From the NCBI GenBank assembly GCA_946480585.1, contig CAMLKQ010000014.1, positions 1 to 16,177 on the forward strand: 16,177 nucleotides of DNA, read 5' to 3'. The number at the start of each line of letters is the position of its first letter. The stretch's first letter is position 1. Under the pieces are notes generated by a model, which saw only the letters and a program-made list of their open reading frames with translations, was not told the DNA's origin and did no database searches. A program made the translations under genes and the position numbers. The DNA is from an uncultured Kangiella sp. (GTDB lineage: Bacteria > Pseudomonadota > Gammaproteobacteria > Enterobacterales > DSM-103792). Of this stretch, positions 9,520 to 16,177 are shown one piece after another.

Positions 9520-10488
9520 TCAGGCTGCCGACTTCAGCGTCGAGGATGCGGCGCTGCCCGCCTGTGTTGCAGGGGAAGCTGCCGCAGGAGTCGTCACGAT
9601 CGCCGCTGGTGTGGCGCTCTGTTTGCTGCGACCGTGCAGAATCAGGAACTGGCCCAAACCGATCGCCAGCACACCAAAGCCGCTCGACAGGTGCCACTGC
9701 ATGTCTTCAAACACGGTCGAGATCAGCAGCGCGACAATCGGTGTCAGCACGGCGATGTAAGACGCGCGCGATGCGCCGATTTTTCCGACCAGCGCCAGAT
9801 AGCAACTGAACGCAATCACCGAACCAAAGATCGCCAAGTACAGCAGCGACAGCACATAGCCGGCGCTCCATTCGAACGCGAATTCCGCACCCGACAGTGG
9901 TACTGCAACCGCCATGAAGCCAGCGCACCAGAGCATCCACCAGGCATTGGTGGTCAGTACCGGCAGTCCAGCTTTGGCATTGCGCATGGCGACCATGTTG
10001 GCGCATGAGGCGCCGAATGAACCGATCAGCGCGAACACCACACCGAGCGTGCCATCGCGGCCGGAAAACGCCGCCACTTCCGGCCAGAACACCAACAGCA
10101 TGCCGAGCACTCCGAGACCGGCGCCGATGGTCAGTTCACGGGTGATGGGCGAGCCAAACAGCCAGCGCGACAACACGATGTTGAAGAACAGCATCGCGGA
10201 TCCGGCGACGGCCACGAGGCCGGAACTGATCTGCATTTCGGCACGGTAAATGAACGCGTAGTTCACCGCGTAGAACAGACCGAGCAAGGCCATCCACATT
10301 TGCTGGCGACCGTTCAGCGCCAGCGATTCGCCTTTCAGGCGCGCCCACAGGAACAGCGCGCCACCGGCGAGCAGAAAGCGATACGTCACCGATGCTTCCG
10401 GCGCGACGCTGCCGAGCTGGAAGGTGATGGCGATCCAGGTGGTGCCCCAGATCAGGGTCGAAATCAGGAATTGCTGGGCGGTGCTCAT
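9520..10488 (-). CDS. EamA/DMT-family transporter
   Basis: This inner-membrane protein of 322 aa has about ten hydrophobic segments in two EamA repeats, the drug/metabolite transporter layout. WGTTWIAITFQLG and the early SVTYRFLLAGG are typical of the first repeat, and SYIAVLTPIVALLISTVFE of the second. Relatives export amino acids or small metabolites; the substrate here is unknown. The C-terminal 35 or so residues are Ala/Thr/Ser-rich and probably cytoplasmic. ATG 10488 was chosen because MSTAQQFLIST begins just before the first membrane helix; an upstream TTG at 10551 adds only 21 hydrophilic residues. No strong ribosome binding site is seen. It is divergent from a MocR-type regulator, a common pairing that suggests direct control by it. 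A minus-strand terminator follows. Confidence 0.93.
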   Translation of the reverse strand: MSTAQQFLISTLIWGTTWIAITFQLGSVAPEASVTYRFLLAGGALFLWARLKGESLALNGRQQMWMALLGLFYAVNYAFIYRAEMQISSGLVAVAGSAMLFFNIVLSRWLFGSPITRELTIGAGLGVLGMLLVFWPEVAAFSGRDGTLGVVFALIGSFGASCANMVAMRNAKAGLPVLTTNAWWMLWCAGFMAVAVPLSGAEFAFEWSAGYVLSLLYLAIFGSVIAFSCYLALVGKIGASRASYIAVLTPIVALLISTVFEDMQWHLSSGFGVLAIGLGQFLILHGRSKQSATPAAIVTTPAAASPATQAGSAASSTLKSAA

Positions 10489-10575
10489 GATCGAAGCCGG
10501 CTTGCAGGTGTCGGTGCCGTCAAGGACGGCGGGCGCTACGGGATAGCGCAAAGTTTAGGCAGGCTTGGGTGGCCA

Positions 10576-10634
10576 GTACAGATGCAGTATTCTACAAATT
10601 GAACCGGTACAGTTTGTTTGGGTAACAACTGTAC
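10576..10634. promoter_or_regulatory. Candidate MocR operator between EamA and regulator genes
   Basis: GTACAG occurs at 10576-10581 and again at 10607-10612 (31 bp apart, about three helical turns). The second copy belongs to a perfect inverted repeat GTACAGTT (10607-10614) / AACTGTAC (10627-10634) with a 12-nt spacer. A minus-strand TAGAAT (10589-10594), a possible -10 for the EamA gene, lies between the direct copies. The layout fits a site bound by the adjacent regulator, but this is inferred. Confidence 0.5.
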
Positions 10635-10654
10635 TGCCAGTCGAGGACAAAACT

Positions 10655-12085
10655 GTGCTGTACGAACACATTGCGGAAACGGTGCGTAGCCAAATCCAGT
10701 CCGGTCTGTACGGACCGGGCGACCGGCTGGTGTCGGTGCGCAAATTGGCGAACGAGCAGGGCATCAGCGTCAGCACGGCGGTGCAGGCTTACCAGCTGCT
10801 GGAAGATGAGGGCGTCATCGAGGCGCGGCCGCAATCCGGCTATTACGTCAAATCGCGGCAAGCGCCGCCGATGCCGACCACCCGCCTGCCGAAACCGGCC
10901 AGCCGGCCGATGAAAGTCTCGACCGGCGAGATGATCATGGACGTGCTGGAAACGCTGAAAGATCCGTCGCTGGTGCCGCTCGGTGCAGCCCAGCCGGCAG
11001 CGGATCTGTTGCCGGTGGCGGCGCTGAACCGCTGCGTCACGGATGTGCTGCGACAGGAACCGAATTGTCTGTTCCGCTACGAAGGCACCACCGGCAATGC
11101 CGAGCTGCGCCAGCAGATTGCCCGGTTGATGCTGCAAGCCGGCATCGATTGCAGCGCCGATGACATCGTCATCACCAACGGCGGTCAGGAAGCGATGCTG
11201 CTGGCGATCCGCGCGGTCGCCGAACCCGGCGATGTCATTGCGGTGGAATCGCCGACCTATTACGGCGTCCTGCAGGCGATTCAGTCGCTCGGCATGAAAG
11301 CGCTGGAAATTCCGACCGATGCCAAGGAAGGCATGAGCCTTGATGCGCTGAAACTGGCGCTGGAGCAATGGCCGATCAAAGCGGTGTTTGCGATGCCGAC
11401 CTGCTCCAATCCGCTGGGCTCGAGCATGCCGGAAAGCAAGAAAGCGGCACTGCTGCAGTTGTTGAAGGAACACGATCTGCCGCTGATCGAAAACGACGAA
11501 CACGCCGAATTTGCCAGCGCCGGCAGCCGACCACGCGCTGCCAAACATTACGACGCCGATGGCCGGGTGTTGCTGTGCACCTCGTTTTCCAAAACGCTGG
11601 CACCCGGCTGCCGGGTGGGCTGGATCGTGCCTGGCCGCTATCTGGAGCAAATCACCTATCTGAAATACGTCAGCAATCTGGCCACGCCGACACTGACCCA
11701 GCGCGCCATCGCGCGCTTTCTTGATGGCGGCGGTTACGAACGTCATGTGCGCAAGCTGCGCCAGTTGTATGTGCGCCAGCAGGAGCGATTGTCGCAAGCC
11801 ATTTTCCAGTGCTTTCCACCGGGCACCAAAAGCTCGCACCCGGCCGGCGGCATGGTGACCTGGGTTGAATTGCCTAACAAATTGTCCGGTTTCGAGTTGT
11901 ATCAACGGGCGCTGGCGCGCGGCATCAGCATCGTCCCGGGCCGGTTGTTCTCCGTGCAGAACAAATACGAGCATTTCATTCGCTTGAGCTGTGGTGGCAG
12001 CTGGTCGCCAACCATTGAACGAGCGGTTGCCACGCTGGGCGAATTGGCACAGCAAATGTTGAGCGAGCATGCGCACAGCGGCTGA
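10655..12085 (+). CDS. MocR-type transcriptional regulator (GntR HTH fused to class I/II aminotransferase fold)
   Basis: This 476-aa protein has an N-terminal GntR winged helix (about 3-68, with SVRKLANEQGISVSTAVQAY as recognition region) and a fold-type I PLP domain (about 100-470). SFSK (310-313) carries the PLP-binding lysine K313, followed by the APGCRVGW arginine motif (R320). SNPLG (251-255) and TNGGQEAM (174-181) are present. The pyridine-nitrogen Asp is D281 in IENDEHAEF, where the usual D-x-Y reads D-x-H. MocR proteins use PLP or PLP adducts as effectors to control nearby genes. The start GTG 10655 has GAGGA (10643-10647) at 7 nt; earlier in-frame starts would run through the operator region. 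It is divergent from an EamA transporter, its likely target. The stop is 2 nt from that of the convergent diguanylate cyclase gene. Confidence 0.92.
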   Translation: MLYEHIAETVRSQIQSGLYGPGDRLVSVRKLANEQGISVSTAVQAYQLLEDEGVIEARPQSGYYVKSRQAPPMPTTRLPKPASRPMKVSTGEMIMDVLETLKDPSLVPLGAAQPAADLLPVAALNRCVTDVLRQEPNCLFRYEGTTGNAELRQQIARLMLQAGIDCSADDIVITNGGQEAMLLAIRAVAEPGDVIAVESPTYYGVLQAIQSLGMKALEIPTDAKEGMSLDALKLALEQWPIKAVFAMPTCSNPLGSSMPESKKAALLQLLKEHDLPLIENDEHAEFASAGSRPRAAKHYDADGRVLLCTSFSKTLAPGCRVGWIVPGRYLEQITYLKYVSNLATPTLTQRAIARFLDGGGYERHVRKLRQLYVRQQERLSQAIFQCFPPGTKSSHPAGGMVTWVELPNKLSGFELYQRALARGISIVPGRLFSVQNKYEHFIRLSCGGSWSPTIERAVATLGELAQQMLSEHAHSG

Positions 12086-12087
12086 GT

Positions 12088-13236
12088 TCAGGTGGCGCGC
12101 ACGACCCGCGCACGTCCGGCTGCTTTGGCCTGATAAAGGGCGTGATCGGCGCGGCTGAAACTGTCTTCTGGCCGGTTGTCCGCCGTGGCCAGGGTGGCGA
12201 TGCCAAAACTGGCCTGCAGCGGCACGGCGAGCTCGCCACCTCGTACTGCATTGTCGCGTAGCTGGCGCAGACAATCCCGCGCCAGCTGTTCGGCATCGGT
12301 CACGCTGGTGCCGGGCAGCAGCACCGCAAATTCTTCGCCACCGATGCGCATCACGTGATCACTGTGGCGGCGGAACTGGTGCTGCAGCACGTCAGCAAAA
12401 TGCTGCAGGCAGCGATCGCCAAACGGATGACCATGGCGATCATTGATGGCCTTGAAATGATCCAGGTCGACCAGCACCAGCGTCAATGCGGTATCGGTGC
12501 GCTTGGCCTGATGCCAAAGCGCCGGCCACACGTCGTTGAACCGGCGCCGGTTGTAGATCCCGGTCAAGGCGTCGGTCTCGCTGAGTCGCAGGATCTCGGC
12601 GCGGCTGTGCAGCAGCGAGTATTCGAGATCGAGCTGGTTGCGAAACGTGCGACTGTAGCGGCGACCGGCCGCGGTCAGGTACAGCAGGAACACCAGCAAC
12701 GTGATGGCAACGGACGGCTTGTCGAGCAGCAGATGTTGGCCTATCGACGGCAGAAACAGGATGCCGATGGCGAGCATGTTGCGGCCAAAATCGAGTGCAA
12801 ATGCGCTGGCACTGGCGGCACCGAACGCGACCGTACAAAGCGTCACCACGGTGCTGGCCGCGCTGTGGTCTGACGCGTGCTGATTGATGAGGACGGCAAA
12901 GCCGGCCCAGCTCGCGCAGCCCAGCCAGATCAGCAGCCAGTGTCGGTTGTACCACTGTCGGTAAATGGCGATGGCATTGGTGTCGTGCGGCGGGCGGTTA
13001 CGCCAGCGCAATGCAACCAATACCGCCATCAGCAGCGGAAAACCGAGACTGAGCCACAGCTGTTGGCGCAGCAGTGCGGTGCTCTGGGTGGCGACCACAC
13101 AGCCCAGCACATAGAACACCGGACCGACCAAGGCTTGCTGATAAAACTCGCTGGCGATGCGACCGCGCGCGTAAGCGTCTGCGTCAGAGGTTGAGGTGCT
13201 GGCCGGTGGCGCTGCGTGCGTGCTGGCAGAGCTCAT
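12088..13236 (-). CDS. Membrane-bound GGDEF diguanylate cyclase
   Basis: This 382-aa protein has an N-terminal hydrophobic domain with about six membrane segments (between residues 36 and 190) and no named sensor motif, then a short linker and a GGDEF domain (about 218-378). The active site reads GGEEF (299-303), an active variant, with the metal-binding LVDLDHFKAIND upstream. An RxxD product-inhibition site, R290-H-S-D293, lies five residues before GGEEF. It is therefore predicted to make c-di-GMP from two GTP and to be feedback-inhibited. ATG 13236 lies 9 nt after the stop of the PlpD-like gene on the same strand, so the two are probably co-transcribed; no strong ribosome binding site is seen. 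No terminator follows before the convergent MocR-type gene. Confidence 0.93.
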   Translation of the reverse strand: MSSASTHAAPPASTSTSDADAYARGRIASEFYQQALVGPVFYVLGCVVATQSTALLRQQLWLSLGFPLLMAVLVALRWRNRPPHDTNAIAIYRQWYNRHWLLIWLGCASWAGFAVLINQHASDHSAASTVVTLCTVAFGAASASAFALDFGRNMLAIGILFLPSIGQHLLLDKPSVAITLLVFLLYLTAAGRRYSRTFRNQLDLEYSLLHSRAEILRLSETDALTGIYNRRRFNDVWPALWHQAKRTDTALTLVLVDLDHFKAINDRHGHPFGDRCLQHFADVLQHQFRRHSDHVMRIGGEEFAVLLPGTSVTDAEQLARDCLRQLRDNAVRGGELAVPLQASFGIATLATADNRPEDSFSRADHALYQAKAAGRARVVRAT

Positions 13237-13245
13237 GGCGCCGGC

Positions 13246-15477
13246 TCAGAACGGTGAGCCGAGGAACAGATAAATGGCGTCGTCACGGGCTTCGGTGCGG
13301 CCGTAACCGAGGTAGAGCGGACCGAATGTGGTGTCGATGCCAAGGTACAACGTGCCGGCGAGCAAGGCTTCATCGGCGCTGATGTCATCGCGCGCTTCCC
13401 AGACATTGCCCCATTCGAGCGTGCTGCCGAGATAGACCGGCGTATCCAGCGTTGCACTGATCTCGTTGTCGAGCCGGTAGCGGTAAATCACATTCATGAA
13501 GCGCAGATGCGGGCCAACCAGATTGTTCTTGGCGATGCCGGACAGGCGCTGGAAACCGCCCAGCTGGAACTGTTCCTGGAATGGCGCTTCATCGGTGATG
13601 AAACTGCCGGCGAGCAGTTGCAGGCCCAGCGTGTGCCGCTCACGCGATGCTACCTGGATCCAGTCCAGAGTCCATTTGGTGTAGGGCTCGTCGGCGCCAA
13701 GACTCGGTTCGCCACGGGCGTAGGTAATGGTGCCGGCGCGGCCTTTGCGCGGGAAGTAACGGTGATCGAGTTTGTCGATGCCGAACTCGATATAAGACTC
13801 GCCAATGTCGAGATTGCGCAGCGCCAAATCGGTGGAGCCGATGCGTTCGTCGAGATCGCCGGTGCCGGTGCGAAAGCCGATCAAGCCATGCCCGTCACTG
13901 CTGAACTGGCGGCCGACATTTAATCGCGACTCCCAGCCCGAGTACTGCAATTCGGCGATGATTTTCTCGTTGTCGAGATCGACCACCGGCACCCGCAGTC
14001 GCTCCCATTCCAGACTGGCACCGACAAACCAGGCGCCGTCGCGGGAAATGGGTTGGAACCATTCGGTGAACAGACGTGGGTTGTCACCCATTTGCGCTTC
14101 GTTGCGCCATTCACCGCCATAACCATTGGCCGGCATGTAGGTATGGCGCAGGCCGAGGTTGTACTGGTTGTCGCCGCTGAAATTGTCTTCCAGCTCGACA
14201 CCGAAACGGAAATAGTGCGGCCCGACCGGGTTGTCCGGTAGCTGCAAATGCAGCGCGACATTCTCGTCGTCGCCGTCGAGCCGGTAGCGGGTGACGCCGA
14301 ATTGGCCGGTGCCGTACAGATCGTTCAGATCGCGGTGCAAATGACCCTGGCTGAACGGTTCGCCGAGTTGCTGGCGTACGCGCGCCAGAATGACATCGGT
14401 ATCCAGGCCGCTGCTGTTGTCGACGGTGATCCGGTTGACCACCGGCTGACTGACCGGTCGGGCTTGCCGCAGCGGCGCCTGCACCCCGGTTTCGGTCGCC
14501 AGCTTGGTCAGCGCATGCGGTATGGCTTGGGCAGCTGTCAGGCCGCGATCAATGGCCGCGCCAATCTGGCTGAAATCGCCCGCGAGAATGCCATTCAGCT
14601 CCGGACGGATGAGCAGATCGCGAACACCAAGCGAGGCGATGCTGGCGTCGGTGTTGCGCCGGGTCAGGATGGTCGACAGTTGATCCAGCACATCGACCAC
14701 GGAGTCGAGTTCGGTGCGGTTTAGCAGCGGCGAGCCGACATCGACGGCGATGACGATATCGGCACAGAGTTCGCGCACGGTTTGCACCGGCAGGTTGTCG
14801 GCGACACCGCCATCGACCAGCAAGCGGCCGTCACGTTCGACCGGATTGTAAACACCGGGAATTGCCATGCTGGCGTGAATCGCATCGGCCAGATCGCCGC
14901 TGGCGATCGGCACCGCCTCGCCGGTTTCCAGATCGGCAGCAACGGCACGAAAGGGAACGGCCAGGCGATCAAAATCGTGCACCGTTGCAACCGGTCGGGT
15001 CAGTGTTTTCAACACCTGATTGAGATTCTGGCCTTCGAGCAGGCCGCGCGGCAGCTGGAATTCACCATCGCGAAAACCGATGTCAATGTCGACCAGATAG
15101 CGGCGATCATCCTGCTTGCGGCGAAAACTCAAATCGCCGCGTTGCGGCTTGTCGCGAAAGCCGCTGCTCCAATCGAGCTGGCGATAAATGGTGTCGATTT
15201 CGTCGATGGAATAGCCGGCGGCGTACAGTCCGCCGACGACCGCGCCCATGCTGGTGCCGGCAATGCAGTCGATCGGAATGCCGCGGGCTTCGAGTTCGCG
15301 GATGACGCCGATGTGGGCTGCACCACGGGCGCCACCACCGGACAGTGCCAGACCGACTTTCGGCCGCTCGGCGGCGACCGCACCAGCGCCGAGGCCAGTC
15401 TGCAAAACCAGTGCGACCGCCGTGACGATCAGGCGGGGAGCAAGCAAGCGGGAGACAAACGAACGGGCGGTGCGCAC
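13246..15477 (-). CDS. Patatin-like phospholipase with POTRA and outer-membrane beta-barrel (PlpD-like, type Vd)
   Basis: This 743-aa protein has the layout of PlpD of Pseudomonas aeruginosa, a two-in-one patatin lipase and Omp85-type barrel. Residues 1 to about 36 form a signal peptide (hydrophobic core, then AGAVAA). The patatin domain (about 40-330) keeps the oxyanion loop GGGARG (47-52), the nucleophile elbow GTSMG (74-78, Ser76) and the catalytic Asp222 in DGG, so it should be active. A single POTRA-like region (about 348-413) precedes a barrel (about 420-743) rich in alternating strands and ending in Phe, as outer-membrane proteins do. GTG 15477 was chosen since it begins the signal peptide; no good ribosome binding site is seen, and a TTG at 15447 is possible. 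The open frame extends upstream through a terminator and a tRNA and is not coding there. A diguanylate cyclase gene follows after 9 nt. Confidence 0.93.
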   Translation of the reverse strand: MRTARSFVSRLLAPRLIVTAVALVLQTGLGAGAVAAERPKVGLALSGGGARGAAHIGVIRELEARGIPIDCIAGTSMGAVVGGLYAAGYSIDEIDTIYRQLDWSSGFRDKPQRGDLSFRRKQDDRRYLVDIDIGFRDGEFQLPRGLLEGQNLNQVLKTLTRPVATVHDFDRLAVPFRAVAADLETGEAVPIASGDLADAIHASMAIPGVYNPVERDGRLLVDGGVADNLPVQTVRELCADIVIAVDVGSPLLNRTELDSVVDVLDQLSTILTRRNTDASIASLGVRDLLIRPELNGILAGDFSQIGAAIDRGLTAAQAIPHALTKLATETGVQAPLRQARPVSQPVVNRITVDNSSGLDTDVILARVRQQLGEPFSQGHLHRDLNDLYGTGQFGVTRYRLDGDDENVALHLQLPDNPVGPHYFRFGVELEDNFSGDNQYNLGLRHTYMPANGYGGEWRNEAQMGDNPRLFTEWFQPISRDGAWFVGASLEWERLRVPVVDLDNEKIIAELQYSGWESRLNVGRQFSSDGHGLIGFRTGTGDLDERIGSTDLALRNLDIGESYIEFGIDKLDHRYFPRKGRAGTITYARGEPSLGADEPYTKWTLDWIQVASRERHTLGLQLLAGSFITDEAPFQEQFQLGGFQRLSGIAKNNLVGPHLRFMNVIYRYRLDNEISATLDTPVYLGSTLEWGNVWEARDDISADEALLAGTLYLGIDTTFGPLYLGYGRTEARDDAIYLFLGSPF

Positions 15478-15559
15478 GGAACACGTCTGGCAGCGGGCAG
15501 TGGCGCCGATTGTAGCAGCGTACAACGCCACCAGCGGCGGCCCGGACGACAGACGCAGA

Positions 15560-15597
15560 AAACAAAAAACCCAGCGGTTTCGCTGGGTTTTTTGTTT
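15560..15597 (-). terminator. Intrinsic terminator of tRNA-Leu (symmetrical)
   Basis: The 17-nt arms AAACAAAAAACCCAGCG (15560-15576) and CGCTGGGTTTTTTGTTT (15581-15597) pair perfectly around the loop GTTT. It begins 5 nt after the tRNA 3' end on the minus strand. The A/T symmetry would allow function on either strand. It also separates the tRNA unit from the PlpD-like gene, which therefore needs its own promoter, or readthrough. Confidence 0.92.
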
Positions 15598-15602
15598 GAT
15601 AG

Positions 15603-15687
15603 TGGTGCCGAGAAGAGGACTCGAACCTCCACGGGTCGCCCCGCCAGTACCTGAAACTGGTGCGTCTACCAATTCCGCCACCTCGGC
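15603..15687 (-). tRNA. tRNA-Leu, anticodon CAG
   Basis: This 85-nt class II tRNA is on the minus strand. The acceptor strand GCCGAGG pairs with the 3' CTCGGC before the discriminator A, and CCA is encoded (15603-15605 on the + strand). The D-arm carries AATTGGTAGACGC. The anticodon stem CCAGT/ACTGG encloses a 7-nt loop with CAG at 15651-15653. A long variable arm (GGGGCGACCCG region) and the T-arm GTTCGAGTC follow. It reads CUG, an abundant codon in these genes. A tRNA-Leu at this place next to rnr is also known in pseudomonads. Confidence 0.98.
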
Positions 15688-15700
15688 ACAGAGGCCGCGC

Positions 15701-15729
15701 ACTATACCGATGGCCCCCTACCTTGTCAA
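15701..15729 (-). promoter_or_regulatory. Sigma70 promoter of tRNA-Leu
   Basis: On the minus strand, a perfect -35 TTGACA (15724-15729) and a -10 TATAGT (15701-15706) are separated by exactly 17 nt. The bases after the -10 are GCGCGGC, a GC-rich discriminator of the kind associated with stringent (ppGpp) control of stable RNA genes. The predicted start near 15694 gives a leader of about 7 nt. Confidence 0.9.
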
Positions 15730-15843
15730 ACCCTCGGCCGCGAAATTTCTGCCGGCCAAATTGGCTCGCACGTGCAGAAGCGGCGACGCAAGCGCCGACA
15801 GCCTTTACACTTGTCAGCAGCAGAAAACCACGACGGAAATTCC

Positions 15844-16177
15844 ATGGCGCGTAAGCCACCGGCCGACCCGCATTTCGAGCGGGAAAAAGCCAAATACGAC
15901 AACCCCATCCCGAGCCGCGAGTTCATTCTGGCGTTCCTGACCGAGAAAGGCGCGCCGCTGCCGTTCCCGGCCATCCTGAACGGGCTTGGACTGTATAGCG
16001 AAGAACACGAAGTCGCGCTCGAGCGCCGGCTGCGGGCGATGGCCCGTGACGGCCAGCTGGTGCAAAACCGACGTGGCCTGTGGTGCCTGCCCGGCAAGAT
16101 GGACGTCAAAGCCGGTCGGGTCGAAGGCCATCGCGACGGCTTTGGTTTTGTCATTCTCGACGAAGGCGGCGACGACT
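15844..16177 (+). CDS. rnr: Ribonuclease R, N-terminal part (3' truncated by window edge)
   Basis: RNase R is a processive 3'-5' exoribonuclease of the RNB family that degrades structured RNA. Only the first 111 codons are present, and the frame is open to the right edge. The block YDNPIPSREFILAFLTEKG matches the E. coli N-terminus (YANPIPSREFILEHLT), as do LRRLRAMARDGQLV-type residues and the GHRDGFGF segment that begins the first cold-shock domain. The visible part is thus the helical/winged N-terminal domain and the edge of CSD1; the catalytic RNB domain is outside. ATG 15844 has ACGGA about 6 nt upstream. It is divergent from tRNA-Leu across 156 nt. I could not find a convincing promoter for it there. 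Confidence 0.95.
   Translation, partial: MARKPPADPHFEREKAKYDNPIPSREFILAFLTEKGAPLPFPAILNGLGLYSEEHEVALERRLRAMARDGQLVQNRRGLWCLPGKMDVKAGRVEGHRDGFGFVILDEGGDD

Noticed and set aside
10489..10551. TTG start for the EamA transporter 63 nt upstream
   Set aside because: Adds only 21 hydrophilic residues before the first membrane helix; ATG 10488 fits the family better.
10592..12274. A 560-codon minus-strand open frame opposite the MocR-type gene
   Set aside because: It is a shadow of the well supported MocR-type gene; low-complexity Arg/Gln/His composition and no recognisable domain.
15603..15687. tRNA-Leu as an integration site for the neighbouring accessory genes
   Set aside because: No duplicate of the tRNA 3' end and no integrase gene is seen in the window.
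15478..15702. Upstream extension of the PlpD-like reading frame
   Set aside because: It would translate through the tRNA-Leu gene and its terminator; the signal peptide begins at GTG 15477.

Overview
This window is a stretch of a gammaproteobacterial chromosome, roughly 60% G+C by eye. The order mutL - miaA - hfq - hflX - hflK - hflC - yjeT (DUF2065) ... purA ... tRNA-Leu - rnr is the classic Gammaproteobacteria arrangement, and Hfq is nearly identical to the E. coli protein through its first 65 or so residues. The species cannot be named from the sequence alone.

Left part (1-5718, all + strand). The 3' end of mutL overlaps or abuts miaA. The miaA stop codon lies inside a terminator-like hairpin. 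hfq follows with its own leader, then a GC-rich hairpin, then the tight hflX-hflK-hflC run (gaps of 2 nt). After hflC come two hairpins in a row. The second is a 25-bp palindrome that contains the start codon of yjeT.

Middle (5771-8637, + strand). A CNNM/CBS/CorC-domain membrane protein gene occupies the place where many proteobacteria carry hisZ. It is followed by a 216-nt leader with repeated CCTGCCGG elements, purA, and a very strong intrinsic terminator.

Accessory block (8689-15477). Between purA and the tRNA/rnr end of the cluster sit five genes: a DUF3667-type zinc-ribbon membrane protein (+); an EamA/DMT transporter (-) divergent from a MocR-type GntR/aminotransferase regulator (+), with a repeated GTACAG operator candidate between them; and a minus-strand pair made of a PlpD-like patatin/POTRA/beta-barrel protein followed 9 nt later by a membrane diguanylate cyclase. 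The regulator and the cyclase genes converge with only 2 nt between their stop codons.

Right end. A tRNA-Leu(CAG) gene on the minus strand has a near-consensus sigma70 promoter and a 17-bp terminator stem. The first 111 codons of rnr (RNase R) run off the right edge on the + strand.

I saw no mobile element, CRISPR array or defence system. The most unusual signals are the palindrome over the yjeT start, the MocR-EamA operator layout, the PlpD-like/diguanylate cyclase pair and the repeat-bearing purA leader. No intergenic gap exceeds 300 nt.
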